Part shown: positions 12,708 to 24,702 of the stretch, in pieces
Layout: the number at the start of each line of letters is the position of its first letter
How positions within the stretch are numbered: the first letter of the stretch is position 1
NCBI RefSeq assembly: GCF_031143425.1
Contig: NC_090444.1
Span: 1,312,121,324-1,312,185,323, forward strand
Source of the DNA: Pleurodeles waltl
Lineage: Eukaryota > Chordata > Amphibia > Caudata > Salamandridae
Reading direction: 5' to 3'
Length of the DNA stretch: 64,000 bases
The notes under the pieces: generated by a model
What the model was told of the DNA's origin: nothing
The model's input: the letters and a program-made list of their open reading frames with translations, nothing else
The model's database searches: none
Made by a program: the position numbers and the translations under genes

Positions 12708-13039
12708 AGTTTGAATTCCAATTTCTTGGGAGTCAATGATGAGAGTTTGTGAATATTTCAAAGCTTTATTTAAAATCTTTTAGTAAGTAAATCTTGATTG
12801 TTATGTATCAGAAATAATCAATCAAAAAATAATCATTATAAGTATTTAGCATCAGAGCAAATGCATAAAGTGTGTTCCATAAAGAAAATTCCTATTCTAA
12901 GTATGGAGAGAGTGAGAAAGCATCAGTTAGAACCCCTAAAGAGCTCTTAATTGGGAGGTGAAAATATGAAACGTTTAGCATCAAATCTCAAATCATAAAG
13001 CAGAACTTCCCATAAAAAGAGGTTCAAGAAACTCAGAGG
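12708..13039 (-). repeat. ERV LTR-like repeat, upstream copy, truncated
   Basis: This is the same repeat as 2784-3105 in direct orientation, about 10 kb away, as expected for the two LTRs of one provirus. It stops exactly where the TIR of the next transposon begins (13040). Sequence beyond that transposon (after 18145) does not resume the repeat, so the remainder has been lost. Divergence between the copies is clearly many percent, which implies an old insertion. Confidence 0.7.
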
Positions 13040-13175
13040 AGTAATATTTCATGAACCATGAGATCTTTATACTTCATTTTGGTGTCACAACATAGGTTTT
13101 GGGTGTGAAGTAGTCTCATAAAGACAGAGAATAACTCCTCGAGGCAACCCTTCCACCGTTTTCCAAAATAGTGTC
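13040..13175 (+). repeat. Left terminal inverted repeat of the Academ-like element
   Basis: Pairs with 18010-18145. Conserved blocks include GTAATATTTC, GAACCATGAGA, ATAACTCCT and GCAACCCTTCC. Confidence 0.85.
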
Positions 13176-13321
13176 TCTAAAATGATGTGTTTCAGCTAAC
13201 AAATTGGTAATGTATTTTAATATTGTTTTTGTATCAGGTTTTCCATTGATTCAAATTTGTGATCTTTAACTCCTAAAAGAAAATTTTCATATGCCAAACT
13301 AACCCAAAAGAAAAGCTAACA

Positions 13322-16300
13322 TCACCTGTGATTGGACAGAACAGAGTTCGAGATGCTGCAGAAATACAGCAAGAAAAAGTTCACAAAAGACTGAAACTGA
13401 TGGGTGATTTTAGCATTGTAATAGCAAATTCTACAAATCGTATACAGTAGAAAAAAAACAAGAAAGAAATTGTCAAAAAATAGCAGAAACCAGTGAATCA
13501 CAACAAGAATCTGAGTCTTCTGAGAAAGTGAGGACAACCAAACCCCAATGCCCATCCACTTACAAGATCATTGGCTACCCCTCGTCCACCTCCAACAACT
13601 GATCAGAGAGCAGAGGATCTTTAATGTGTTATCTGTGGTTTAGCCAGAACAAGGGCCAAAGGGATTGACAAAGGGCAAACGTGTTTTTATCTGCAGCTAG
13701 TTTCTTCCAAGATTAAGTTTTCAACCAAATAGCAGAGCTAAACAGCGAGGTGAATGTATTTGCAGTGGATTTGTATGCCCACCGGAACTGCATGTGTGCA
13801 TACATTAGAAATATGAATGTACAATCAGCACCCAGCAGCAATGTAACTGCCAGCATTCAGTTAAGTTGGCACTCTTTGAAAAAGCAAATTAAGTTTTAAA
13901 GCCACTCTTGAGTGCTGGCTACGGGTTCACTCTCAGAGATCAGAGAAATAATGGCCAACATTGATGAAACTGTATTGATCCATAATAATGAAATTACGAT
14001 TTTTCTGGTGAGAATGTACAATAACAGAATTCATGTTTGTCAGCCTAACAAAAAGAATGAGCCACTTATAGTGTTCTCAGATGATTTGACTCCTGAAGTT
14101 CTTGCTGCCAAAATAAGACCACACGATGCAGTAAAATCAACAGACACCATTTTAAGAAACGTCCTGAAAGATTTAGATTTTGGCCTTAATGGCAAATGTT
14201 GTGATTCCCCAGAGCTCTGCAAATCATGTGAGTCAACAAGAATGCCTGATGTTTTCTTAACATTTTTTACAAAATTGTTCAATATCACCACAGCAAAACT
14301 GTTGCAAACTAAAGTTCTTGAGTATGGAAGAGAACAGCAAACAACATAGATAATGGCTTTGAAGATATAAGTGAAGAGGTGGACGGCAGTCCCATGAACT
14401 GATAGGCTTATGCTGTCAAAGGTCCTGTCTTTTCCAAATCATGTTTTATGAATTACATCACAGCAAAAAGAAAACTCTGCTACAAATTATGTCTGCCCAC
14501 GCAATCTATGACAAGTCCAAAGTAGAAAGCTAATCATTCAATTAATAGGAATGGTGGATCAACATGTTATAATGACATAGGATGGAGCAGGAACGTGTTA
14601 GCTGCTCATGATGTAAAATCTTGTGAATCTGACAGCACACCACCTCAAAGTCACTTTACAAGGAAATGATTTACAACTGCTGCTCTTGATGATTTTGATT
14701 TTGAAGACAGCTCTTCTTTGTCTGGAACATCCTGCACACATGATACTCACATGGTGCTTTTTCAAGTCTGTCCCAATGAAGAAGCTGCTGGAAAACTAGC
14801 TATATCAGCTGTAGTCATAAACAAACAAAGCTGCAAACTTATAACTCAAATGCTTTGCCAACATGTGCAAAATCACTACAATCCATCAACATGTTCCAGT
14901 CTACCAGAAAGTTTCAAAGTGGCTGGGGACATGGATTGTCTTCTACCAGATGATGTAGTCCATAAAGCTGATTTAACTGAATTTATCATATTGCTTATTC
15001 AATGCAGTCTGAAGGATAAAGAAAAGCCATTTCCTCCTTGGGCTGGAATGCATGCTCTGATCTCCCAGGATACCATCCCATTGAAGAAGGTTGGGTTTTT
15101 ACCAGTAATACCACCTCCATTCACAAATTACCCAACAGTATACACAGCTCTGAAAATTTACCAACATCAGCCTATCATGCCAATTTCCTGCAATGAAGGT
15201 GTTTTCCATATTGTAGCTGACATTTTTATGAGCAATCCAGTAGAATTTTATTATTTTTATCCAACAATGGACGTGTCCCACATGACAAAGTTGCATTGTG
15301 GTGTGCAGGAAGTTCTCAGTGGATAATGGCATAGATAATGCCCTTATTGAGGCTGAAATCTTTGGAAGCAAAACTGTCCAGTCAGTATTAAGCAGAACTC
15401 CTTATGTTCATTCGTTACAAGATGTGCTCATCATATCTGAGACTACAGAAACATTGCATTGGAATGCTTTCTGGAACAAGAATGACAAATAAGGTTTTGC
15501 ATATCTTATCTCAGAAGTGAACAAGGCACAATGTGCACTTCGTTAAAAAAAAAACAATGCAAAGCCAGATAATGTTCATTACACTCAGTTCAGAATCAGA
15601 AAACCTGAAAACCAAGTTTGTAAAGTTTGTCAAAGAATGTAAAGAAAAATCTAAACTTTGCAAGTACTGGGCAAATGCTTTACACATGATAGCTTCAGTG
15701 AAAAACTTGCTACATTCTGACCGGGAAGGTTATTGGGAACTGCACATGAAGACTGTGGAGTCACTGATTACTGTGTTTTGCAAATGTGATTGCATAAACT
15801 ATCTGAGATAAGGGTCCTGGTATTTGGAAAGAGCGAATAAGATAAAGGTGGAAAAAACTTGCACCTACAGAAATTTCATCTAAAGACATTTTGTGGTGAA
15901 AAACAGAGAGGGAAGGTTCAATGCTGTGGCTCCAGATCTGTAACTTGTAAGAAATGATCCAGAGATCACAGAAAAGATCCAAGGGAATGGTTGGTCAGAC
16001 ACATAAAAGTGAATATGTTGCTCGAAGGCAGCTAGTTTACCATGAAGTCCTTTCTATTTGCAATGCTTTCGGAGGGATGACAAATTCAAAACTAATGGAC
16101 CATTGTGACACTGTTCCTCACAACAAGCTTCTGGGAAAGAGAGGGAAGCATTTTAATAAACATATTGACAGCCTTCTTCACTTCATGCAGCAGCAAGGAA
16201 ACACCTTTGAAATGACTGAGCCTGTGCGACTACACAGCTTCGTGACCAAACAATATGTAGATAAAGATATAAAGTCACATTTACTAGATGTCCTGGAACA

Positions 16301-17856
16301 TGGATCTAAACTCTACACAGAAGTGAAGCAGGAGAGATTTGTATTTAAAGCGAAAAAGTTGTTTGACATAATTACTAAAGCTAAACTTCCACACTTTAAT
16401 TGCCATAGTAAGAGTTTCATCCAACCAGCAACTAAAAAATAGGTTACAAAAAACAATTTTCGCGAGCACATAGAGAGATGGATGTAGCAAAAGAAAGGGG
16501 TGAATTTATCAAGGACATTTTGTTGCATGATCTTTTTCCAACAAATGCATTATTTGATGGAGATGCTGCAACCAAACCAGTGAAGCACAAACTCGTACAA
16601 GAGCTAAAAAAAAACTTTCACCTGAATAATTTCAATTTGAAAAGGTGTCCTCATTGAAAACTGCTGTTGTTGTGGACTATGTCACAATTACGAATGGACA
16701 AGATTTCAATCATGCAAAACTTCGGAGAGGTTGTTCAGCCTGTTCTACAGATATCAAAGTCAGTGTGCACCTTGCACGAACTGCACATTGTCTTTGACAG
16801 TTATCTTTAACTATCTGTCAAAGAATGTGAGAGAATCAGATGAGTGTCTACAAGTGGAACAATTGACCTTGCTTTCATAAAAAATTCAACACCTATACCT
16901 GTGCAACTTGATAAATTCTGATCATCAACATCAAACAAGATGAACTTGGAGATGTTAACTCGCCAAAACATTGCTGATGCTTCAGTGAGCACTGAATTTC
17001 CAATTATTGCAAGTGGAATGACTGTCAATGAGTAGTTGGTGCCTGTAAAGATATATTCAAAAGGTACGGGCCATATTGTTCAAGAACTTAATAGCAAATT
17101 GGAGGAAGCTGACCTTCGTGTTGTGCCATATGTTGAGTGGGCTGTTTGAAATGGTTTTAATCGATTCATTGTACTGTCAAATGACATAGATGTTATTATT
17201 GTGCTACTTTGGTTTGTTGCAATGTTCATAAGTCAAGGCATGTCAGAGTTATGGATATGTTATAGAACAGGCAAAAAAAGACACTTAATCCTACTTCATA
17301 TTCTATACAAGAAACTTGACCCAGAGATGCCCAGTGCTCCTATCAAGGCACTTATTCTTACGGGTGATAACACTATGAGCAAAATTGGAACAAAGTTTGG
17401 AGCTTTAACTGATGAACCTGTGAAGTTTCTAAAAGGATATGCTAGGACAGAAAAATATTGTAACTTTAAAGATGGAGAAAAATACCTTGTGCATGTGTGG
17501 AAAATGAGTTCTGACTGCCACACATTTGAGGATCTTTGGTACAGTGAGTTCAAGAAATCAGTCCCATGAAGTGACCTTCCACCGACGAGGTGTGTGGACA
17601 CATTAAAAGAGTGTTCTACTTGATCAGAAGATGTGTAAATGTTTTGGATCATGCATATATAGAGAAAGATCCATGTGAATTTGTTTGGGCAGATATTGAA
17701 GGGATGCTAAAACCCATGAACTTTCTAAAGCCTCTACACACAGAACGTACATGTACTTGCAAAACCAGTGCTACAAAAAGATGTCCCTGTCGATGTGCTC
17801 TTCTCAAGTGTTCAACATTCTGCAAATGTACCACGAGCGATTGTCAAAACAAATAA
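13322..17856 (+). pseudogene. Transposon-encoded XPG/PIN-like nuclease protein, frameshifted
   Basis: Pieces in order: an N-terminal Cys motif CVICG (~13626) followed by a YAHRNC segment (~13775); a clear frame at 13912-14349 with CESTRMP near its end; a decayed stretch; a frame at 14718-15326 containing FPPWAGMHAL; then 15298-15492, 15533-15811, 15954-16442, 17201-17569 and 17590-17856. At 17162-17221 the translation reads RFIVLSNDIDVIIVLL, an acidic-cluster strand like that of FEN1/XPG or PIN nucleases. ILTGDNTMSKIGTK (~17350-17390) resembles their helix-hairpin-helix loop. The end has nine Cys in about 33 residues. The same domain order occurs in a widespread uncharacterised protein family of cnidarians, fish and amphibians. 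At least six frame breaks show this copy is dead. Confidence 0.65.
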
Positions 17857-18009
17857 TTAGAGTGAACTATGAAAATGTGTCTAAAACCAGAGTGATGAAC
17901 ATTATTTTTTTATATTCAGAACATAAACATTGTTTGGTGTATACATAAAAGGATTAAAAAATGTTATTATTTGTTTGATTTCTATATATGCCTCATCTTC
18001 CTCTATTAT

Positions 18010-18145
18010 AGCTGCCATTTTGGAAAATGGCGGAAGGGTTGCTCTAAGGAGTTATTTTCTGTCTCTATAAGACTACTTGGCCCCCAAAATCCATGTTTTA
18101 ACACCAAATTCAGTATATAGGTCTCATGGTTCCTGAAATATTACT
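18010..18145 (-). repeat. Right terminal inverted repeat of the Academ-like element
   Basis: Reverse complement of 13040-13175 with scattered substitutions. The innermost shared block is TTCCAAAAT. Confidence 0.85.
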
Positions 18146-19319
18146 TCATCAGTGGAACACATCTACTATTTTTATTTTAAATCTGTCTAAAACAATTTTT
18201 AACAGAGGTATATCAGGGGGCAGATTTATTAAGTCCTTTCCTCGCCACAGCGAACTGCTGCGATCTGGTGATTGTTCTGTAATGGCAGAAGGCAGTGGGG
18301 CAAATTGTAAAGCAGAATTCCCAGAGATTTTTTACTTGGTTTTCTTGACAAACACTTGGCAAGCTCCATTATTATCCATTCAAAAGGACTCTGAAAGAGG
18401 ACACTATGGAAGGGAGTTTCTGGGCATGGCAACTGAGCAAAGAATGACATGGTTGAAGATTAGGGTGACCGCCTTACTCCAGAGCATTACGAATGCTGTT
18501 TCCAGTCTCAGGCTTTCATATGATAGCCTTTTCATTCTGGGAGCACTAGTCTTGTTTAATTTCAATTAAACTAATTAGGCTAACACATCTAAAATCAATG
18601 ACTAGTAGGGTGAAATGTTCAGGGCTGGAGACAGTGTCCATAGCGACCTGTAGTTGGGTGGGCATCCTTTAGAAGACTGCTGCATCCTGCCTTAGGCACC
18701 CTAAGCAAGGTGAAAGCTGAAGCTCTGCGGCACACTGATGGGGAACTTATTACACACTCTTGTTTGTGACTTTGCTGGGCATTTGCTTCATACGATGTAT
18801 ACTCTTATGTAGAACATACACGTCAGGTGTCTGTAGGGTGGCCCTACTTAATGGTTTTAAGTGTGTGATCCAGTGGAATAGTAATGACCTATGGGTGTGG
18901 AAATTGTGTAGAGGTGTCAGTTGATCTTACTCCAATTATTTCCTGAGGCAGAAATATTGAATCTTTTAACAACTCAATGGAAGTGGGCGGTTGTTTGGTG
19001 GGAGGGATGCTTCCTGTGGCAGTTACTTGTTGCTAAGTCTCTGGTGTGTGAGTGCAGTTCATGACCAGAGGTCGTGCCAGTGCTTGTAGTTTTCAGTGAA
19101 GATTTGATGTGTGGTACCAGCTGCATTAATAATTTCCTGTATTTCTAGCTGGAAATTCGTGGTCTTTTTTGCCCTTTGCACTGTTGCTGAATGAAGCCTT
19201 GCCAAAAAGTTTAACACATAACTCCACAAATGTTGTTCATAATCACTGATTTTGTGCTTGTGTTTCTTTCCTTCTCCTCCCCTCCCTAGCTTGTAATATA
19301 TAGAGTTCATCTGACCCTC
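18146..19319. other. Unassigned sequence
   Basis: A possible non-autonomous element begins near 18217 (GGGGGCAGATTTATTAAGTC), but I cannot find its partner end. No gene is recognised. Confidence 0.4.
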
Positions 19320-20110
19320 TCCTGGGATCTCTCCCGGATACGAATGAGCACCAACAGGTGCCCTTCCTGACTGTCACGCATAAATTGCTACGACAGTTCC
19401 GTTCCGACCCATTCCGTAATTTATGATTGCGAAACTTTCAGCTGGAAATTGGTACCGGATTCACATCGTTTATATGGCTTTGCAATTCTTAAAAAGCGAT
19501 TGAGTATTTTGCGCTATTACTGACATGCCATTTCCGAGCTTCGTATATCAGGCTCTTATTGGAAAGAAAATATTTCTGGTTGCACTGACGAATCAGCCGT
19601 GGCAAAGCTCAGACGGACAAATGTTATTGAAAAAAGAAAAACACTTCAATAATCTGTGCAGTAAAGACAGCTTGTACTGCGCTGCTGTCCCGCGAGACAA
19701 ACCCGAACAGACCGACTAAAGAAAACGGAACAATTAAACAAAAGGAATTCTTTAATGTGAACCCCGTACATTCCTTCAGGGCTACTGAACAGACAAGCTG
19801 ACATTTTCATTTTAGCTGCCACAGTTATAGAAAATACATTTCTCCCGCCGACAAAGGGACTGCTAGAGTACAGCCCTTTATTATGCTGGAAGCACGGCGT
19901 AATAGAGTTTTCATTTACTCCCGTTACATTCGGAGGCACTTGAGACGTGAACGACGGCGAACAAAGAGAACTCCTCCTATTCCACCGAAAAGTGGAGGTT
20001 GTTGGACGGGGGACGAAATTATTTCTGATAAAGACTTGCTGTAGCACATCCTTGCAAGAGTTGGCTCACACAGAGCCAACTCTGAAATGGCAAGAAGAAA
20101 GTCCATAAAT
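19320..20110. other. CpG-containing single-copy-looking block
   Basis: CpG dinucleotides are much commoner here than in the flanks (for example GTTCCGTTCCGACCCATTCCG near 19398), and no terminal repeats or long frames are visible. It could be the 5' region of an unrecognised element or a regulatory or young sequence. Confidence 0.3.
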
Positions 20111-20193
20111 ATTGCAAATCAAAGTGATTCGCGAGGTGACAAGGACACGATTAAACAAAACAGAGCAAGGGAAAGTTGAAGTAAAACCTTTAT

Positions 20194-20640
20194 CAGTGGT
20201 GGTTCCTCCATAAGGGCTGAGGAGCGTCGCCCCCAGCCAGCAGAGGCAGCTGCAAAACTTTTAAAAGAAAACAATAATTAACTTTGCTTATTATCGTTTT
20301 CTTTTAAAGGGGCGGGGCCACAGGTGACGAGCTCTTGAGGGGAGTGCACAGAGGACTCCCCTCAGAGCGCATGTGTGTTTGGCCGGCTGCCTCGGGCTGG
20401 CCAAACACACATGCGCAGTGTGTTCTCTCCAGCCCAGCGAGAGGGCCTGCACAGGCTACCAGTCTGCCTGGGAGCGCCCTGGCTGGTGCTCCCAGCCAAT
20501 CCTGACGTTGCTTTGAGCACCATCAGGATTGGCCGCAGGGCAGGCTGGGAGTATGTGCCTGCAGCGATGGAGACGGAGGAGCGGAGCGACACGCAGGGTT
20601 AAGGTAAGTTTTTTTTTTTTCATTTTATTTTAATTTCCCC
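20194..20640. mobile_element. hAT-like non-autonomous element rich in hairpins, one end only
   Basis: Starts with CAGTGGTGG, the usual form of a hAT terminus. Inside are three strong hairpins: 20260-20308 (arms TTTAAAAGAAAA and complement), 20367-20416 (arms GCGCATGTGTGTTTGGCC and complement) and 20495-20533 (arms GCCAATCCTGA and complement). The matching right terminus is not found before the T-run near 20610, so it is truncated or the end is diverged. Confidence 0.5.
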
Positions 20641-21010
20641 CCATGTGTCGCCCTGCCCCTTCTGCTTGCCATGAGCCTCTCCTGGGTATTACTGCATCCT
20701 ACAGTTATTCCTTCTCTCTTTGCTTGGGTAAGGATATTCGCACTTCTTTCAAGCCAACATCTTCTCCTGGTATAAACTGCATCTGTCAAACACGCAAAAG
20801 GTGAAAGAAGGAATGCTTGCAACAAGTTTAACCAATGGCACTTGCTCAGGATAGCATTCCAACCCTTTATTTTTTTGCCCATCACAACACCTCAAATTGG
20901 ACTCAGCCATATGCAAATCAGCCTTGTCGTGCTCCACTAAGACAAGTCCAACCTGAACTGCCAAGCCAGATGCTCGCTGAATCAGAACACAAACAACCAT
21001 AAGCCATTTT
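20641..21010. other. Unassigned sequence
   Basis: No gene, repeat boundary or RNA recognised. Confidence 0.4.
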
Positions 21011-21081
21011 TGGATAATAATAATGATGATAATACTACTACTACTACTACTACTAATAATAATAATAATAATAATAATACT
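21011..21081 (+). repeat. Trinucleotide microsatellite (AAT/ACT)n
   Basis: Runs of ACT flanked by AAT/ATA repeats. Confidence 0.95.
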
Positions 21082-21559
21082 ATCTGTAGCAATATTTTCT
21101 GAACTTTTTCTAAAATTAATGCCTACATTTCCAAAAACTAGCCAATCAATCCCACCCTAAAAACTCAATTTTCCTGACACATTTTCTAATAGTTTCAGGT
21201 GAACCTTTAGGAGCTTACAAGCTAAAATATTTTCTTTGTTTTGGAAATGCTTTGGGAACATGCTCAGTTATGTGGATGGTCACTGTATATTTGTGTGAGT
21301 CTACGGTATATAAAAGGTGTTTGGGGGCCATGAACACCCACGTGCCATCTTACTTTGTTTCTACATTTGATGATGCTGAAAGAAGGCAAAGTAGAATTGA
21401 TTGATAGCTGGAGGAGATCATTGAGGGAGAGAAAGAAAGAAAGAGAGGTACAGCTTACATTATAGACTTTGTGTATTTGTTGAGTGAATATCTATTTGAA
21501 TTTTTATACTTGGATAGAGCTGGGTACATCATGGAGCTATATACCAATGGGAGGTGAGA
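21082..21559. other. Unassigned sequence with a TATA-like box
   Basis: GTATATAAAAGG occurs at about 21306. A GA-rich stretch lies near 21425-21447. No gene recognised. Confidence 0.35.
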
Positions 21560-22440
21560 GACACTCCTCCAAATTAGGAAATAGTTGAAGACTCACCTCT
21601 TTTAAGAACACTACATTACAATGCATAAATCAATAAGCTACTATTTATATAGCGCGACTTATCACCCGTGAGGGTATTGAGGTGCTTTGCTGCGGGCCTC
21701 ATTTGAAAAGCCAAGTTTTTAACCCCTTTCTGAAGTCTGTCAGAGAGGGCAAGGTGCAGATGTGGAGGGTGTTCTAGGCTTTGACCGTGAGATGGGAGAA
21801 GGAGTATCCTCCGGTGCAGCTGGGGGTTCTGTGTGAGGTCATTCCAGAGGGCTGTGTGTTTGCCAAAGATGAGGACTTCCGTCTTGTCTGTGTTTAGGGT
21901 TATAGGCAGTTGTCCCTCATCCAAGCTGAGATGTCCATCATGGAGTTGTGGAAGTTAGCCTTTGTTGCAGAGGAGTTGGCAGAGAGTGATAGGAGTTTTG
22001 TCAGCATAAGAAATGATGTTGATGTTGTGCGCTCTGACAATGTCTGCAATAGGAGCTATGTAGATGTTGAAGAGTGTGGAGCCGATGAATGAGTCTTGGG
22101 GGACGTCACATATGATGTGCTTGATTTGTGATGTGAAGCGCGGGAAACAGATCTTCTCTCTGCATCCTGTGAGGAAGTATGCCATCCATCTGAGCGCATC
22201 GTCTGTTATTCCAATCTGGCGTATGCGATTGATGAGAGTGTGATGGGAGACCATGTCGAAGGCGGCGAAGAGGTCAAGCAGGATCAGTGCGGCTTATTCT
22301 CCTCTGTCAAGTATGGAGCGGATGTTGCCCGTTGCAGCAATCAGAGCTGTCTCTGTTCTGTGATCAGTTCTGAATCCTAATTGGAAGGGTTCAAACAAGC
22401 TATTTCTTTCCAGGTGATCAATGAGCTGTATTAACAGTCC
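21560..22440 (-). pseudogene. LINE (CR1/L2-like) reverse transcriptase fragment
   Basis: The minus-strand frame 22254-21955 carries RT palm motifs: a HHTLINRIRQIG helix, FLTGCREKI, DVPQDSF (normally PQG) and SYADKTP, where the second catalytic Asp is replaced by Lys. The next frame (21924-21616) begins with the downstream LNTDKTEVLIFGK motif, then jumps to 3'-tail sequence, so a large internal deletion has removed the C-terminal part. The segment near 21640-21670 (TATATAGCGCGACTTATCAC) resembles the tail of this LINE class. Upstream RT and endonuclease parts are missing beyond about 22440. It is 5'-truncated, internally deleted and dead. Confidence 0.7.
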
Positions 22441-22924
22441 CCAACCCATCATCATCTCCTACTAATCATTGACTTAATGCTTGTTTGCGGCTAGGTACAT
22501 GGTACCACTGCCTTTTTGCTAGGTTTGTGCTGTAGGAATCCCATTTACAAATGGACATCACAAAGAAGCATACACCACATTTATAGTTAAATGTGCATGA
22601 CTCTATTTTTCTTCCAGAATCACACAGCTTTGGGACACATTCAGAAGCTGTGATTTGAACCCATATCCCTTGGATCAAGAGTTAACAGATTAATCAGTGG
22701 TAACTGCACCTTTCAAGTACAACACCATGCTTCTTTTTTTTGTAAACTCAAAGTGACTGATCAGCTGTTCTGCATGAAAATATTAAAACACCATAAATAA
22801 AATCAGAAGGAGGAAATTCCTGCACTCTGCCACAAATTGACAATGAGGCAGTTAGCGTTTAAGGTTGCGTTATTGTGTGTTTGATGTTTTGCGCTATAGA
22901 ATTCAGTTCTATTTGCAGCCACAG
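22441..22924. other. Unassigned sequence
   Basis: No gene or boundary recognised. Confidence 0.4.
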
Positions 22925-24609
22925 TGTTAAAAATGGGGTCTCTAGTTGGCAGTGGTTTGCACCATCCAAGTAGGGACCATCACTCTAGTCAGGATAAGGG
23001 AGTCACAGAGATAAGATAACCCCTGCTCACCCCCTTGGTAGCTTGGGAGAAGCAGTCAGGCTTATCTCAGAAGTTATGTGTTACATGTGTGTACACACAC
23101 ACACACACACACAGTAACGCAGTGAAACACCACAAAAGTACTTCTCACCAGTTTAGAAAAACCGCCAATATGTATCTGAGTAAAACAAGACCAAAATGAC
23201 AAAACTCTAACATACACAAGCAAAGATACTCATTTTCAATTATTAAATTTTAGAATAGTGCTTAGAAACACAATAGCTCTAACTAGGGCTTTCACAACGT
23301 CTTGACGGAGTTGTTCCCAACAGTACAAAGCCATTCGCGAGGGAATGCGGGCCGGTCATGCAGTTGCACATAGTCCATGTACAGTACCTTGGAAAATGAG
23401 GGAACAAAGATGTTGCATGGAGTCGGGGAAGTGAGGAGTTGCCGGAGTCAGTGAGGCATTGGTTCATTACTGCTAATGGGCAGGTGAGGCTTTGGTTCCT
23501 TATTGCTGGAAAGGGAAGGTGAGGCATCAGTTCCTTATGTTTGCAGGGGAGGTGATGCGGCGTCAGGGACAAGGCTTTTGTTCCTTACAATAAGGCGTGG
23601 TCGATGAATCCAGCAGGTCAAGACACAAAGCATCCACTTCGCAGTGTTGTGATGACACCACGTGGCCACAGGTGCTGCCGCAAAGTCAGAGTTGGGTGTC
23701 ACTGATGTCAGTGACATGGCGCTCTGGGACTCACGCACTGGCAGGGCTTCAGAGGTGCTGCGGCAGCGTTGGTTCTGCGACATTGTGGTATTTGCACTTC
23801 ATTTGTGTGATTGTCTAAAGTGAATTCACAAACAGCCCAACTGTCATCCTGAAACAGACAGGCTGAGGCACAGAATGGTTAAGTAAGAAAATGCCAGCTT
23901 TCCAAAGTGGCATTGTCAAACTTACAATTCAAAAACCAGCTTCACCAAAAGGTGTATTTTTAAATTGGGAGCTCAGAGACCCCAAATCTCTATCTACTCC
24001 TAGTGGGAAATTACATTTAAATATATTTCAAGGCAATCCTCATTTTTCCCTATGGGAGAGATAGTCTGTGCAATTGTGAAAACTGAATTTAGCAGTATTT
24101 CACTATCAGGACTTGTAAAACACACCAGTTTATGTCCTACCTTTTAAATGCATTGCACCTTGCCCAAAGGGCTGTCTTGGGCATACCTAAGAGGTGACTT
24201 AAATGTAGTAAAAGGAAAGTTTTGGGCCTGGCAAGTGGGTGCACTTGCAAGGTCAAAATGGCAGTTTAAAACTGCCCACACAGACACTCTAGTGTCAGGT
24301 CTGAGACATGTTTAAGGGCTACTCATGTGGGTGACACAATCAGAGCAGCAGGTCCACTAGTAGCATTTGATTTACAGTCCCTGGGCACACTAGATGCACT
24401 ATACTAGGGACTAACTAGTAATTCAAATTTGCCAATCATGTAGAAACCAATCATCAATGCGATTTGAACAGAGAGTATATGCGCGTTACCACTGGTTAGC
24501 AGTGGTGAAGTGCTCAGAGTCATAAAGCCAACAAAAACATGTCAGAAAAAAGAGGAAGAAGAAGGCAAAATGTTTGGGAATAACCCTGAAAAAATAGCCA
24601 GGTCCAACA
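22925..24609. repeat. Solo-LTR-like repeat, copy 1
   Basis: Bounded by TGTTAAAAATGGGG and CCAGGTCCAACA (TG...CA). It shares several ordered blocks with 27422-29614 in the same orientation, such as GAGCAGTCAGGCTTA, GGTTTGGGCCTG-like stretches and CCACTAGTAGCATTT. The middle third is strongly diverged or rearranged between copies. No internal coding region separates the copies, so I read them as solo LTRs. A clean target duplication is not visible. Confidence 0.55.
23093..23113 (+). repeat. (AC)n microsatellite
   Basis: About ten AC dinucleotides inside the solo-LTR-like repeat. Confidence 0.9.
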
Positions 24610-24702
24610 CAAGGATTTTCTTTCTTTTTATGTTTGTCCTCTTTTCAGAGTGCTCAATTGGATTTTAAAACGGATGAATAAAAAGAGCAGCACCATCACC
24701 AA

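Larger units (their letters stand above)
2784..13039 (-). mobile_element. Degraded endogenous retrovirus
   Basis: On the minus strand, reading from high to low coordinates, there is an LTR-like repeat (12708-13039), a Gln-rich gag remnant, protease, RT, RNase H and integrase remains (about 12330-8130), env remains (about 7950-6200), and a second copy of the LTR-like repeat from 2784. Env similarity plus pol order indicate a retrovirus-derived element, closest in feel to gamma/epsilon-type ERVs. The element is riddled with frameshifts and stops and carries later insertions: a satellite unit at 4222-5600 and a MITE at 11057-11246. Its 5' LTR is cut off by the DNA transposon that starts at 13040. 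It is a fossil with no coding capacity. Confidence 0.75.
13040..18145 (+). mobile_element. DNA transposon with ~135-bp TIRs and XPG-like gene (Academ-like)
   Basis: The left end (13040-13175) and the reverse complement of the right end (18010-18145) align over about 135 bp at roughly 80% identity, starting AGTAATATTTC. Between them lies one long decayed plus-strand gene whose product has a nuclease-like SNDxD motif and a Cys-rich tail. I could not identify a clear target duplication (flanks AGG and TCA). TIRs plus an XPG-type nuclease are features of the Academ superfamily (AcademX lineage), so I infer that or a relative. It inserted into the ERV LTR-like repeat and is therefore younger than the ERV. 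Confidence 0.7.

Noticed and set aside
23279..23818. Overlapping frames in the solo-LTR-like repeat
   Set aside because: They lie in the least conserved part between copies and show no recognisable domain.
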